Source of the DNA: Mesorhizobium sp. M4B.F.Ca.ET.058.02.1.1
GTDB taxonomy: Bacteria; Pseudomonadota; Alphaproteobacteria; Rhizobiales; Rhizobiaceae
Assembly (NCBI RefSeq): GCF_003952505.1
Contig: NZ_CP034450.1
Coordinates: 4,898,001-4,962,000, forward strand
DNA length: 64,000 nucleotides
Direction: 5' to 3'
Both the position numbers and the translations under genes were made by a program. Positions within the stretch are counted from its first letter, which is position 1; the number at the start of each line of letters is the position of its first letter. The notes beneath the pieces are model-generated. The model made no database searches, was not told where the DNA came from, and worked only from the letters and a program-made list of their open reading frames with translations. This document shows, in pieces, positions 50,957 through 61,194 of this stretch.

Positions 50957-51445
50957 TCAACTCGATATCATGATCATTCGCGACAGTGCCGCGGGAGGGA
51001 GCGCATTCCATTTGGCCTTTTCGTCAAGCCGATAGGCGGCGACCCGAGCAAAATCGAAAGGCTCGCGGGCGAAATTCGGCACTACCAGCGACAGACACCC
51101 AACCGTGGTAGCAACCGCATAAGCGTCGTCCGTCGTCGAATGGTAGGCGCGGCCCGGATGGCTGTGAATCTGGGCCAAGAGTTTCAGGCCGCTTTTGTAG
51201 AGCCAGACATTGAGCCGGTGCAGTTCTTCGGCCGCAACGATCACGCAAACGCCATCGTTTGTCCGAATGTGACGCTGCGCCGGGATAACCGTCTCTGTTA
51301 CGGCAAAGTGCCGGTCTTGCTGAACGCCGACCCAGAGCGCCATCCCCTCATTGCCTTCGCGACCAACTGAGCGCAGATGCCCATGCGTGGTCGAGATGCA
51401 GCCGCGCGGGAGAGTCACGATCGTTACATCTCTCAAACCAGTCAT
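50957..51445 (-). CDS. JAB/JAMM-domain isopeptidase of the Ubl operon
   Basis: A 162-residue metalloprotease. The start is ATG 51445, overlapping the stop of the upstream gene (ATGA); the longer open frame to 51595 is not homologous. The JAMM motif is complete: Glu33 (GNEGMALWVG), HSHP at 94-97, then Ser103 and Asp106 (HSTTDD). In Ubl operons this enzyme trims the Ubl precursor or removes it from targets. The E1 gene starts only three bases after its stop. Confidence 0.9.
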   Translation of the reverse strand: MTGLRDVTIVTLPRGCISTTHGHLRSVGREGNEGMALWVGVQQDRHFAVTETVIPAQRHIRTNDGVCVIVAAEELHRLNVWLYKSGLKLLAQIHSHPGRAYHSTTDDAYAVATTVGCLSLVVPNFAREPFDFARVAAYRLDEKAKWNALPPAALSRMIMISS

Positions 51446-52059
51446 TCTTGTATCGCCTGAGGGGATACCACCATTCCTACGATTGCCGGTGGGAGTTGAA
51501 TCTGCAACTGCTCTATAGGAATGATTCCGTACTTGATGATCTTGTCCAGGATGAAGGCCAAACAGCCTTCGCCAGAACCCCGATGAAGTAGCCATGGATC
51601 ACCTGAATGGGCTGGATTGTCGTGGTATTCCCGGACGCCCGCCATGCACAGGAATGGTTCGTCCTCGGGACTGTTGGCCTGGATGAAGTCCGTCAGCGGC
51701 ACGGCGTTCTGCTGGATGAGAGCTCCTATCATCTCCGGCGGCGTTCCGGGCAGCGGCGGACGTCTAAGCATTTTCAGGTATAGATCTTTCCGGGCAATCG
51801 GATGACGCGTAAACGGATCGACGAAGACCACGGACGGTGGTCTTAAGTCGTAGTCGGTGAAGTCGACCTCGCTCGCTGCGCTGATCACCCGTGGTTTTAA
51901 CTTGAGGCTTGCGAAAATGAAGAAAGCGCGCGGAAAGGTCGCCTCGATCAAGAAGCAGCCCTGAGCCCGATAGACATCAGCATATGGCCGGAACCGGCCG
52001 ATCTCCCGATCAAACTTCGCTCGGGAGACCTCCGGATCCACACTTTGGGGTTTAGGCAC
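51442..52059 (-). CDS. CEHH predicted metal-binding/E2-like protein of the Ubl operon
   Basis: A 205-residue protein with the strict pattern PFLCMAGVREYHDNPAHSGDPW, in which Cys138, Glu144, His146 and His151 form the CEHH motif described for prokaryotic Ubl operons. The preceding part (PPSVVFVDPFTRHPIARKDLYL) is strand-rich and could be an E2-like fold. Whether Cys138 is a metal ligand or the E2-type catalytic Cys cannot be told from sequence. It starts with GTG 52059, overlapping the Ubl stop, and overlaps the JAB gene. Confidence 0.82.
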   Translation of the reverse strand: MPKPQSVDPEVSRAKFDREIGRFRPYADVYRAQGCFLIEATFPRAFFIFASLKLKPRVISAASEVDFTDYDLRPPSVVFVDPFTRHPIARKDLYLKMLRRPPLPGTPPEMIGALIQQNAVPLTDFIQANSPEDEPFLCMAGVREYHDNPAHSGDPWLLHRGSGEGCLAFILDKIIKYGIIPIEQLQIQLPPAIVGMVVSPQAIQE

Positions 52060-52348
52060 CTGCGACGCCCGCCTTCAGGCTGAGGAACAGGGTCACAGTA
52101 TTCGGGAAACCGAAATCGCCAAGCTTCTTGTCGACGTCGAGCAAGTTGCCGGCCTCATCCTTCAATTCCCAATTCTCGGCTGGTTGGGCGACATTCTGCG
52201 TGTTCTCAAGGGCTTTGGTACGAATGACGTGAAGCGGCTGGTTGGGATTGGCTTCGACCTGCGTGGGCTGGCCGTTCACCACCATCGTGATCTCGATCTT
52301 GCCCGGCCCGCCGCCGTGATTATCGCCCTTACCCGAATCCTTCGACAT
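52052..52348 (-). CDS. Ubiquitin-like beta-grasp protein (DUF2604-like)
   Basis: A 98-residue protein starting at ATG 52348 with ribosome site CAGGAGTAGGACA. After a flexible Gly/Lys-rich head (MSKDSGKGDNHGGGPG) comes one beta-grasp domain: KIEITMVVNGQPTQVEANPNQPLHVIRTKALENT, then WELKDEAGNLLDVDKKLGDFGF and NTVTLFLSLKAGVAGA. The C-terminus is Gly-containing (GVAGA) but lacks a terminal di-glycine. Removal of the last Ala by the JAB protein would expose Gly. It is the first gene of the operon. Related operons (BilABCD/Bub) act in antiphage defence. Confidence 0.85.
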   Translation of the reverse strand: MSKDSGKGDNHGGGPGKIEITMVVNGQPTQVEANPNQPLHVIRTKALENTQNVAQPAENWELKDEAGNLLDVDKKLGDFGFPNTVTLFLSLKAGVAGA

Positions 52349-52545
52349 TGTCCTACTCCTGTGGCTTGCCAACCGTCCCACGCCCTGGCGCCCACCTGCG
52401 AGTGAGACCGGCGGTCTTCAATCGTTCACCCGGCGCCACGGCCGCGAGTACGCGAAAGACAGGGGATAAGCTACCGAATCGGTGCTTGCCTTCTTTTATG
52501 GGTGACTTGAGCCGCAAGTAAATGGTCTCAAATTGCTCCTCACAA

Positions 52546-53898
<1,353 letters not shown>

Positions 53899-54326
53899 GC
53901 GGATTGCCGTGTATTAAACCGCTTTTCCTTTGGCACGCATATTGCGCCCTATCGGTAAACCTCGTCATGGGCCGGCGGCAATCGCTCGGAGATTGTCGAA
54001 ATAGCACAATCTGCCGGGGTGACATCCGGCCCGACTAGAGCAGGACCTTTCAGATGATGCAGAAAAGCAAGCGGCCATACTCGCGGGGAAATAGTCGCGT
54101 CAGGGCTGCATGGACGCTCTTTCCTGGTTGTTTCGGCGACGGACGCCAACTCTTCAATCGGCACCCGAACCAGTGCCTGGATGTCCAAGGAGCGCCCCTG
54201 TTGCGCGTGCCTGGCTGCACCCGCGTGCTGGCTCTCCTCCAAGGCGACGCTCGGCGCTGCTGCAGACCGGCGACGAGAACCCAACTTCAAAATTAGCATT
54301 CCGAAAACCGAAAGAAGTGAACAGGT
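53899..54326. other. Intergenic, no gene recognised
   Basis: About 430 bases between the IDI remnant and the S9 peptidase gene. Short frames on both strands show no homology. The missing N-terminus of the peptidase may once have been encoded here. Confidence 0.35.
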
Positions 54327-56633
54327 ATGTCCAGGATCGGCGCTTTGACGCGCGCGGCATGGCGATCGGCAACTCAGACGCTGGCCAAGGGTTCGAAAAG
54401 TTTACACCCGACGCTAGCGCCGGCCGATTTCAAGCGCGCACTTACGATCAACGATCGATATGGCGGGCTCACTGTCAATGTCCCCAAAATGCCTTTCTGG
54501 CTGACCGGGGGTGAAGCCTTCGTCTACCGCCGGACTAGCCACGGCGAGCAGCAGTTCATGCAGGTCGATGCTGCCACGGGTTTCAAGCGGCCCGCTTTCG
54601 ATCAGGCGCGTCTGGCGGCAGCGCTAAACAAGGTGAGCCATGAGAGCTATCAAGCCGGCAATCTTCCGTTCGACCGTTTCGAACTGAGTGAGGATGGTCG
54701 CAGGCTCGACTTCCAGATTGAAGACACCCGGTGGAGCTGCGACCTTGCAAGCTATGACTGTACCAGCACCACATTCGATGCAAGGAAAGGGGACCGTAGG
54801 GAGCTCAGCCACCGCTACACGCCGCCAGCGGAGAACAACCCCGACAAGAGCAACGCGTCGCCCGACGGCAAATGGATCGCGGATATCAAGAACTGCAACG
54901 TTTTCCTGCGCAGCGAGGACGGATTGCAGGATGTTCCTCTGAGCCGGGACGGAGCCGAAGGCAATTGCTACGTCTTTTCGACGCTGAGCTGGTCGCCGGA
55001 CTCGCGCCACCTCGCCGCTTACCTTGTTCGCCCCGGCTATAGGCGAGAGGTCCGCTACCTCAATTCATCGACGGACCAGTTGGAGCGGGAATATTCAACA
55101 ATATTCTATCCCAGGCCGGGCGATGTCCTTCCGCTGCCCCAACCAGTCCTGTTCGACATTGCCGGCCGGCGCCAGATCGTGATTGACGGTGCCCTCTTCT
55201 CGAACGTCTTCGAACTTTCCCCTCTCCGGTGGTGGGCGGACAGCCGCGGCTTCACTTTCGAATATAACCAGCGCGGGCATCAGCTCTATCGCTTGGTCGA
55301 GGTAGACGCCGCCTCGGGCCGCGGGCGCTCCCTGATCGATGAGACCAGCGAGACATTCGTGGATTATTTGCCGCTGGGGCATGGCCAGGAGGATGCCGGA
55401 AAAATCTTCCGTTACGATGTCGATGACGGGAAGGAGATCATCTGGGCATCAGAGCGCGACGGGTATGAGCATTTGTATCTTTTCAACGGCCGGACAGGCG
55501 CGCTCGAAAACCAGATCACCCGAGGTGAGTGGGTCGTCCGGAGGGTCAACCATGTCGATCCGGTGAAGCGTCAGATCTGGTTCGAGGCGAGCGGGATGAA
55601 CTCGCAGGAGGACCCCTATTGGGTCCATGCTTACCGCATCGGCTTTGACGGCAAGGGACTGACTGCACTGACGCCCGAACCGGCCAACCACCATATCGAG
55701 TTCTCGCCTGACAGGCGCTATTATGTCGATCTCTGGTCACGCATCGATCTGCCCCCGCGCATGGCACTCTACCGCGCCAGCGACAATGCCAAGCTCCAGC
55801 AGATCGAGACGGCCGACATTTCCGAGCTCGTCGCCGCAGGCTGGCAGCCGCCGCTCAGTTTCCATTCCAAGGGGCGCGACGGCAAAACTGACATCTGGGG
55901 TGTGCTCCACCTGCCAGCCAACTTCGACCCGACGAAGAAATACCCGGTTGTGGAGAATATCTATGCTGGACCCCACGGCTCCTTCGTCCCAAAATCCTTC
56001 TCGCGGTGGACAGAGCCGCTCACGCAGCTGGGCTTCGTCGTTGCTCAGATCGACGGCATGGGCACCAACAACCGCTCCCGCGCCTTCCATGATGTTGCTT
56101 GGAAGAATCTGAAGGACGCAGGATTTCCCGATCGCATTCTGTGGCACAAGGCGGCGGCCGCGCAATATCCATGGTACGACATATCCAACGTCGGCATTTT
56201 TGGCGCATCCGCCGGCGGCCAGAGTGCAGTCAGCGCGCTGCTCTTTCACCCCGATTTCTACAAGGTCGCCGTCGCCAAAAACGGCTGCTTCGACAACAGG
56301 ATAGACAAGACCTGGTGGAATGAACTGTGGATGGGGTGGCCGGTCGGCATTGAATATTCGCAATCCTCCGCCGTTGACAATGCTCACAGGCTGCAGGGCA
56401 AGCTGATGATCGCGGTCGGCGAAATGGATGATAATGTCGATCCGTTTTGCTCGTTCCAGCTTGCCGATCGACTCATCAAGGCAGGAAAAGATTTTGACAT
56501 TGTCTACGTTCCTGGTGCCAATCACCATACTCTAGGCACCTACACCGAGCGCAAACTCCTAGACTTCTTCGTTCGCAACATTCTCGGTCAGACCCCGCCC
56601 GACTGGAACAGCAAACCGATCGAGCTGGAGTAG
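54327..56633 (+). CDS. S9-family (DPP IV-like) serine peptidase
   Basis: A 768-residue prolyl-oligopeptidase-type enzyme. Residues about 80-480 form the DPPIV_N beta-propeller (DGKWIADIKNCNVFLR, LSWSPDSRHLAAYLVRPG, WWADSRGFTFEYNQRGHQLYRLVE). The alpha/beta-hydrolase domain holds the triad: Ser628 (GIFGASAGGQSA), Asp701 (GEMDDNVDP) and His733/734 (GANHHTLG). The first 35 residues from ATG 54327 (MSRIGALTRAAWRSATQTLAKG) are not family-like and no signal peptide is seen, although relatives are usually exported. The start may therefore have been rebuilt by a frameshift. The function on the island is unknown. Confidence 0.88.
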   Translation: MSRIGALTRAAWRSATQTLAKGSKSLHPTLAPADFKRALTINDRYGGLTVNVPKMPFWLTGGEAFVYRRTSHGEQQFMQVDAATGFKRPAFDQARLAAALNKVSHESYQAGNLPFDRFELSEDGRRLDFQIEDTRWSCDLASYDCTSTTFDARKGDRRELSHRYTPPAENNPDKSNASPDGKWIADIKNCNVFLRSEDGLQDVPLSRDGAEGNCYVFSTLSWSPDSRHLAAYLVRPGYRREVRYLNSSTDQLEREYSTIFYPRPGDVLPLPQPVLFDIAGRRQIVIDGALFSNVFELSPLRWWADSRGFTFEYNQRGHQLYRLVEVDAASGRGRSLIDETSETFVDYLPLGHGQEDAGKIFRYDVDDGKEIIWASERDGYEHLYLFNGRTGALENQITRGEWVVRRVNHVDPVKRQIWFEASGMNSQEDPYWVHAYRIGFDGKGLTALTPEPANHHIEFSPDRRYYVDLWSRIDLPPRMALYRASDNAKLQQIETADISELVAAGWQPPLSFHSKGRDGKTDIWGVLHLPANFDPTKKYPVVENIYAGPHGSFVPKSFSRWTEPLTQLGFVVAQIDGMGTNNRSRAFHDVAWKNLKDAGFPDRILWHKAAAAQYPWYDISNVGIFGASAGGQSAVSALLFHPDFYKVAVAKNGCFDNRIDKTWWNELWMGWPVGIEYSQSSAVDNAHRLQGKLMIAVGEMDDNVDPFCSFQLADRLIKAGKDFDIVYVPGANHHTLGTYTERKLLDFFVRNILGQTPPDWNSKPIELE

Positions 56634-57294
56634 CTTGTGGCTCTTGCAATTGTTAGCTCGCCTTATCGGCTGTAATCAGGGCGAGGCGCGAGCAAATCTG
56701 CACCGAAGGACGATCGTGGAGTCTAGGACTTGCGCTGCGTATTGAGGATAGGCTCGCCGCGACGTTGGTCTGAGCAAACTGCTTGATAGGCACGCCTGCA
56801 GACCGCGTGTGTGCGATTGCAAGATCCCCTATCAGCCTGGTGTGAAGCGTTCAGGGGAAAAGCCGCACCCAACGCCGCTTCCGCTCGCCGTAACGCTACG
56901 GCGGTGCGGCCCACCCGATCCGCTCGACGAGCATAGGAACACATAGGTCCCCGAACGGACGATTACCTTGGCAATAGAAGACCCTCGTCGGTCATCGCCG
57001 CTGTGGGTGGCAGCCCGTCGGTCTGGAGCTGCCACGATTCTCATCCTCGCGTCACATATGAGCTGAAGCTTTCCGGATCGGGTATCCAATCGGCATCCAG
57101 TTGCTCGGCGATATGGTTGAATTCTACCTCAGGACAAGAGTGAGTAGAGCAGCCCCGCTACGAAAATCCTATCCTGGTTCGTTTGACGCATCGACTATTC
57201 AGATTGATTGGCGTGATACCCGGCGCGGCCGCAACACGCTAGGCCGTCAACCGCTGAGCAGAAAACCAGCCTTCGCCTTCCGCGGCGGCGGACC
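56634..57294. other. Intergenic, no gene recognised
   Basis: About 660 bases before the effector promoter. Short minus-strand frames are present, but none has recognisable homology. The region may hold insertion-sequence debris. Confidence 0.35.
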
Positions 57295-57327
57295 TCGTCA
57301 GCCTTTCGAAAGCTTGCCTGAGTAGGT
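57295..57327 (+). promoter_or_regulatory. tts box (TtsI binding site) of the effector gene
   Basis: GTCAGCCTTTCGAAAGCT (57297-57314) matches the tts-box core GTCAGCTTnTCGAAAGCT with one mismatch and is followed by TGCCTGAG. It lies about 45 bases ahead of the chosen GTG of the effector gene, on the same strand. Confidence 0.82.
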
Positions 57328-57358
57328 TGCTCATGTGATCTGTGGAAGTGAGGCTAGC

Positions 57359-60300
57359 GTGCACCCGTACAAACTGGACATTCATCGTAGCAGCTTGGCT
57401 GCAGGTGCAGCACGCCGTACCGCACGAGCAAGCGGACAAGCCGGCCAAGCCGGTTTTGAGCAGCACTTGGGCGAATTGCAGGCGGCGGATGAGTTGATGA
57501 GTGCACCAGGCGAGGATGTCCTCGTCAATGGCTCGCATGGCAAAGGTGAGTTGAGACCAACGAAGAGGCAGAGGATCCAAAGCAATCTGCAGCATGCTGT
57601 CACTGAGCGGCAACCAGGTCAGGTTGGTGACTCAGGCGCTCGCGCGATGATGCAACTCCCTGCCCATCAGGTGGGTACATCGGAACGGGAGGCGCAGCTC
57701 GCGATGCAGGGGGATGAGCACGAATACACCCCAGCGCCGCATCTCGATGGGTCGATGCCCTCGACAGTGCAGCCGGATCGTCCAATTGTGGCCCCCGACG
57801 GTGCCGACAAGCGTCCTGTTTATTCCAACGATGCCACCGCCATCGAAGGGCTGAAGTCTGCACTCCTTGCGGGTAAAGCCAGGCCGGACACGGTCACTCG
57901 CAGCGCAAATTCTCTTTTCGGCTTTAGTCGTTGGCTCTTTCAAAACAAAAAGCCAGGGTTTGCTGCTCGGCTTTACCATCCGTCGCTGAGCCAGGATCTC
58001 GAGGAGTACGAGAGTAGGGGTGGTTCCTCCACAGTGGCTGGCGCACTGCGTCAACTGATGAAGCCGATAGGCGGAGCCGCCCCGATTGTGGGTCGCGCTG
58101 TCCTGAACCCCCATCCTGACGACGCCGCGCTCACTAGACATTTCAGATCCGCGAGCGGCTACGCAACTGCTCTTAACCATTTCAGTCATTACCTACGTCA
58201 AAATGACAAGCTCGGGATTGCGGGCCGGATTTACGATGAATCGCTGGATAAAGATGTTGAGAGCTACAAGGCCGCCTCCTCTACTCGTGGAGCTCCGATC
58301 GAATCTGCACTGGTTTATATCCGCAAGCACCCGCCGCGCGTTATACTCGGGAGTCATCTGGAAAACGCGGTCAGCATGGAGGCTCGTCCCCGTGGCGACG
58401 CTGCTCAGCATACCGCACCACAGCAGGGATTCGATTGGCCAGAGGAGCTCCTGCCGGTAGGTTATAAGGAGGGCACCGATCTACCATTGTCTCTCGCCCC
58501 AACCGCGCACCAACACCAAGCACCCGACTTTGGAGAGGCCGTCCCTCACTTGAACTGGCGCCACGGCGACCAGGGCGCCCCGGAGGGGCTGGTAGCTGCA
58601 CGGGACAGGAGCAGCCCGCTGCCAAGCGAGGCGGTGCCACATAAATCTGGACGGGGACTCGCTACGCAGCCCAGATTGTGGGCGGAGAAATCCGCCTCGC
58701 CAGAGCTCTTTCGACGGCGGGCGGAGCAGGCTCTGCCGGCGTCCGCCAGAGGTGTGGAGACATCCTCCGCGGTTGATGAAGCCGCCGCTCGCCAAGCTTT
58801 GGCTTGGTTGCAGCAGGAGATGGAGGGGATCGAACCGATGCAGGATCCTCATAAGGTGGCTACACCGGAATCTGAGGCGCAGCTCGTCAGGCAGAGGGAT
58901 GAACACGAATCCACCCCAGCACCGCATCCCGGAGGTGGTGGTTCGATGTCCTCGACAGTGCAGCCGGATCGTCCAATTGTAGTCCCCAACGGTTCCGACA
59001 AGCGTCCTGTCTATTCCAACGATGCGACCGCTATCGAAGGGCTGAGGGCAGCATTCCACGCGGGTAAGGCCAGCGCGAACACGGTCACTTTCAATGTAAA
59101 TTCTCTTTTCGGCTTTAGTCGGTGGCTCCTTCAAAACAACAAGCCAGGGTTTGCTGCTCGGCTTTACCATTCGTCGCTGGATCAGGATCTCAAGGAGTAC
59201 GAGAGTACGGGTGGTTCCTCCACCGTGGCTGGCGCACTGCGTTACCTCAAGAAGTCGACAAGCGGAGCCCCGATTATGGGTCGCCCTCTCGTGATCCCCT
59301 ATCCTGACGATGCCGAGCTCATTAGAGATTACAGAGCCGCTTCGACCAAGGAGTACCTGGCAGCGCCTGCGACCGGACGGAATCCAGATACCGTGGGCGG
59401 CTATACAAATTTTCTTAGACATTTTAGCCAGTATCTGCGTCAAAATAACAAGCCTGGGATTGCCGCTCGGATTCACGACAAATCGCTGGATAAAGATGTT
59501 GAGAGCTTCAAGGCTGTCTCCTATGGTAATAGACTAAGTATCGGTTCTGCATTGGCTCACCTCCGGGATATCCTGCCGCGCATTGTGCTCGGGCGCGAAA
59601 CTGTCCTTGCTGCTCATCCGGCAGACGCAGTCACCAGGCGCGTTGGGGCCGCTGCTGAAGCTGGGCCAGCGGCACCGGCAAGAGCTCCCCAACCCGCCTC
59701 GCCAGCAACCGCTAAGCTGCCAGGCACCTACCGCGGCCTTCCACTGGTTGATGTGACCACACTGACGACCAGTTCCTCTGGGGCTCAGATCGGGGCGCTC
59801 GATCCGACAGCCCCGTCCAACGTTGCAACGGGGCGGGTGCTCGGCGCCGCCGAATGGCTGAGCGACGCCCATGTCCAGAGAGATTACAATTTGCTGGAGC
59901 GGCAACTGCAGGGGATCAATCCGGCGCTCGCTGCCCGGACTCGGCTGGTGGATCCTTCCGTATCCCATCTACTGCGACACACGTCGCCGCAAGACGCTCG
60001 AGGCATATTGCAGTCCATCTATAATCAAAACAACGCCACAGCCGACTTCCTGTTCTTGCCAGTGAATAATGGCACGGCTACTAGCCCCGGCACCCATTGG
60101 TCGCTGCTGCTCGTTGATCGCCGCGACCCCGAAAGGCGGTTCGCCTATCACTACGACTCCCTCCAGCGAGAGGGATATAACGACGTGCCTGCAAAACAGC
60201 TCGCAGGACTGCTGAATGCTACCTTGGCGCCAGCCCCCATGGCCAGACAGACGAACCATTATGATTGCGGCGTATTTGTCCTGGAGGGCACGTGGGCGCT

Positions 60301-60988
60301 GGTTGAACGATTGGTGAAAGGGCAGCGGCCAGACCACGAGCCGCTGCCCCTCGACAACCTCGTTGCCGATCGGCAGGCGCTGCAAGACCGGCTAAGGAGG
60401 CGCTTGCCGCACGAGGAAGAGCCGCGGCAGCTGCTGGAGGATGAACCCGCCTCCCCACCGATGATGGCATTCGAGCCAGGGGAACTGCGGCAACTGTTGG
60501 AAGACGAGCCTGACTCCCCACCAATGATGGCGTTCGAGTCAGGGGAACTGCGGCAACTGTTGGAAGACGAGCCTGCCTCCCCACCAATGATGGCGTTCGA
60601 GTCAGGGGAACTGCGGCAACTGTTGGAGGACGAGCCTGCCTCCCCACCAATGATGGCGTTCGAGCCAGGGGAACTGCGGCAGCTGTTGGAGGATGAACCC
60701 GCTTCCCCACCGATGATGGCGTTCGAGCCAGGGGAACTGCGGCAGCTGTTGGAGGATGAACCCGCTTCCCCACCGATGATGGCGTTCGAGCCAGGGGAAC
60801 TGCGGCAACTGTTGGAAGACGAGCCTGCCTCCCCACCAATGATGGCGTTCGAGCCAGGGGAACTGCGGCAACTGTTGAATGATGAGCCTGCCTCCACTTG
60901 GGCACAAATCAATTCGACCCCACATGCGCGAGCGGACGGTGTTCATCAGCCAGCCCAGGCGCCCTGGCTCCCTGAACGCAGAAGATAA
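57359..60988 (+). CDS. Type III effector with C48 SUMO-protease domain and tandem repeats (NopD-like)
   Basis: A 1209-residue protein under a tts box. I start at GTG 57359, which has GGAAGTGAGG upstream; GTG 57335 is almost inside the tts box. A Lys/Arg cluster (RPTKRQRIQ) may be a nuclear signal. Two large homologous blocks follow, each beginning PDRPIV and DKRPVYSNDATAIEGL, with LFGFSRWL-QN-KPGFAARLYH, then a second motif HYLRQND-K/NKPGIA-RI. The Ulp1/C48 protease domain has His913 (THWSLLLVDR), Asp933 (YHYDSL) and Cys970 (NHYDCGVFVLEG). The C-terminus has seven and a half 21-residue repeats. Homologues remove SUMO inside plant cells. Secretion and activity are inferred. Confidence 0.9.
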   Translation: MHPYKLDIHRSSLAAGAARRTARASGQAGQAGFEQHLGELQAADELMSAPGEDVLVNGSHGKGELRPTKRQRIQSNLQHAVTERQPGQVGDSGARAMMQLPAHQVGTSEREAQLAMQGDEHEYTPAPHLDGSMPSTVQPDRPIVAPDGADKRPVYSNDATAIEGLKSALLAGKARPDTVTRSANSLFGFSRWLFQNKKPGFAARLYHPSLSQDLEEYESRGGSSTVAGALRQLMKPIGGAAPIVGRAVLNPHPDDAALTRHFRSASGYATALNHFSHYLRQNDKLGIAGRIYDESLDKDVESYKAASSTRGAPIESALVYIRKHPPRVILGSHLENAVSMEARPRGDAAQHTAPQQGFDWPEELLPVGYKEGTDLPLSLAPTAHQHQAPDFGEAVPHLNWRHGDQGAPEGLVAARDRSSPLPSEAVPHKSGRGLATQPRLWAEKSASPELFRRRAEQALPASARGVETSSAVDEAAARQALAWLQQEMEGIEPMQDPHKVATPESEAQLVRQRDEHESTPAPHPGGGGSMSSTVQPDRPIVVPNGSDKRPVYSNDATAIEGLRAAFHAGKASANTVTFNVNSLFGFSRWLLQNNKPGFAARLYHSSLDQDLKEYESTGGSSTVAGALRYLKKSTSGAPIMGRPLVIPYPDDAELIRDYRAASTKEYLAAPATGRNPDTVGGYTNFLRHFSQYLRQNNKPGIAARIHDKSLDKDVESFKAVSYGNRLSIGSALAHLRDILPRIVLGRETVLAAHPADAVTRRVGAAAEAGPAAPARAPQPASPATAKLPGTYRGLPLVDVTTLTTSSSGAQIGALDPTAPSNVATGRVLGAAEWLSDAHVQRDYNLLERQLQGINPALAARTRLVDPSVSHLLRHTSPQDARGILQSIYNQNNATADFLFLPVNNGTATSPGTHWSLLLVDRRDPERRFAYHYDSLQREGYNDVPAKQLAGLLNATLAPAPMARQTNHYDCGVFVLEGTWALVERLVKGQRPDHEPLPLDNLVADRQALQDRLRRRLPHEEEPRQLLEDEPASPPMMAFEPGELRQLLEDEPDSPPMMAFESGELRQLLEDEPASPPMMAFESGELRQLLEDEPASPPMMAFEPGELRQLLEDEPASPPMMAFEPGELRQLLEDEPASPPMMAFEPGELRQLLEDEPASPPMMAFEPGELRQLLNDEPASTWAQINSTPHARADGVHQPAQAPWLPERRR
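60425..60895 (+). repeat. Seven and a half 63-bp tandem repeats in the effector gene
   Basis: Units begin at 60425, 60488, 60551, 60614, 60677, 60740 and 60803, with a partial unit at 60866. Each encodes RQLLEDEPASPPMMAFEPGEL with few changes (A to D, P to S, E to N). Units 5 and 6 are nearly identical at the DNA level, indicating recent expansion or homogenisation. Confidence 0.95.
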
Positions 60989-61194
60989 CTTTGCGGAGGA
61001 GCGGTCACGCAACTGTCGGCGGCGCCGGGCCTCAGGGTGAATGGAGAGGATGGTGTCGCGTGAAGGCGCAACACGCGTGCTGACCGACCTGCATAGTAGG
61101 AAGTCGTTCATTGCTCCCAAATCGTATGTGAGGAACATTCCTGTCCCGGCTGCACCGCGCGATGCTAGGTCGCGTTGTTCAGCGGGCCAAGCCG

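Noticed and set aside
60425..60895. Possible CRISPR array because of regular spacing
   Set aside because: Units are contiguous 63-bp coding repeats with no unique spacers.
60219..60912. Minus-strand frames with striking repeats (ARTPSLVG-type and AGSSSNSCRSSPG-type)
   Set aside because: They are only the complementary readings of the 63-bp effector repeats; no start signal or homology.
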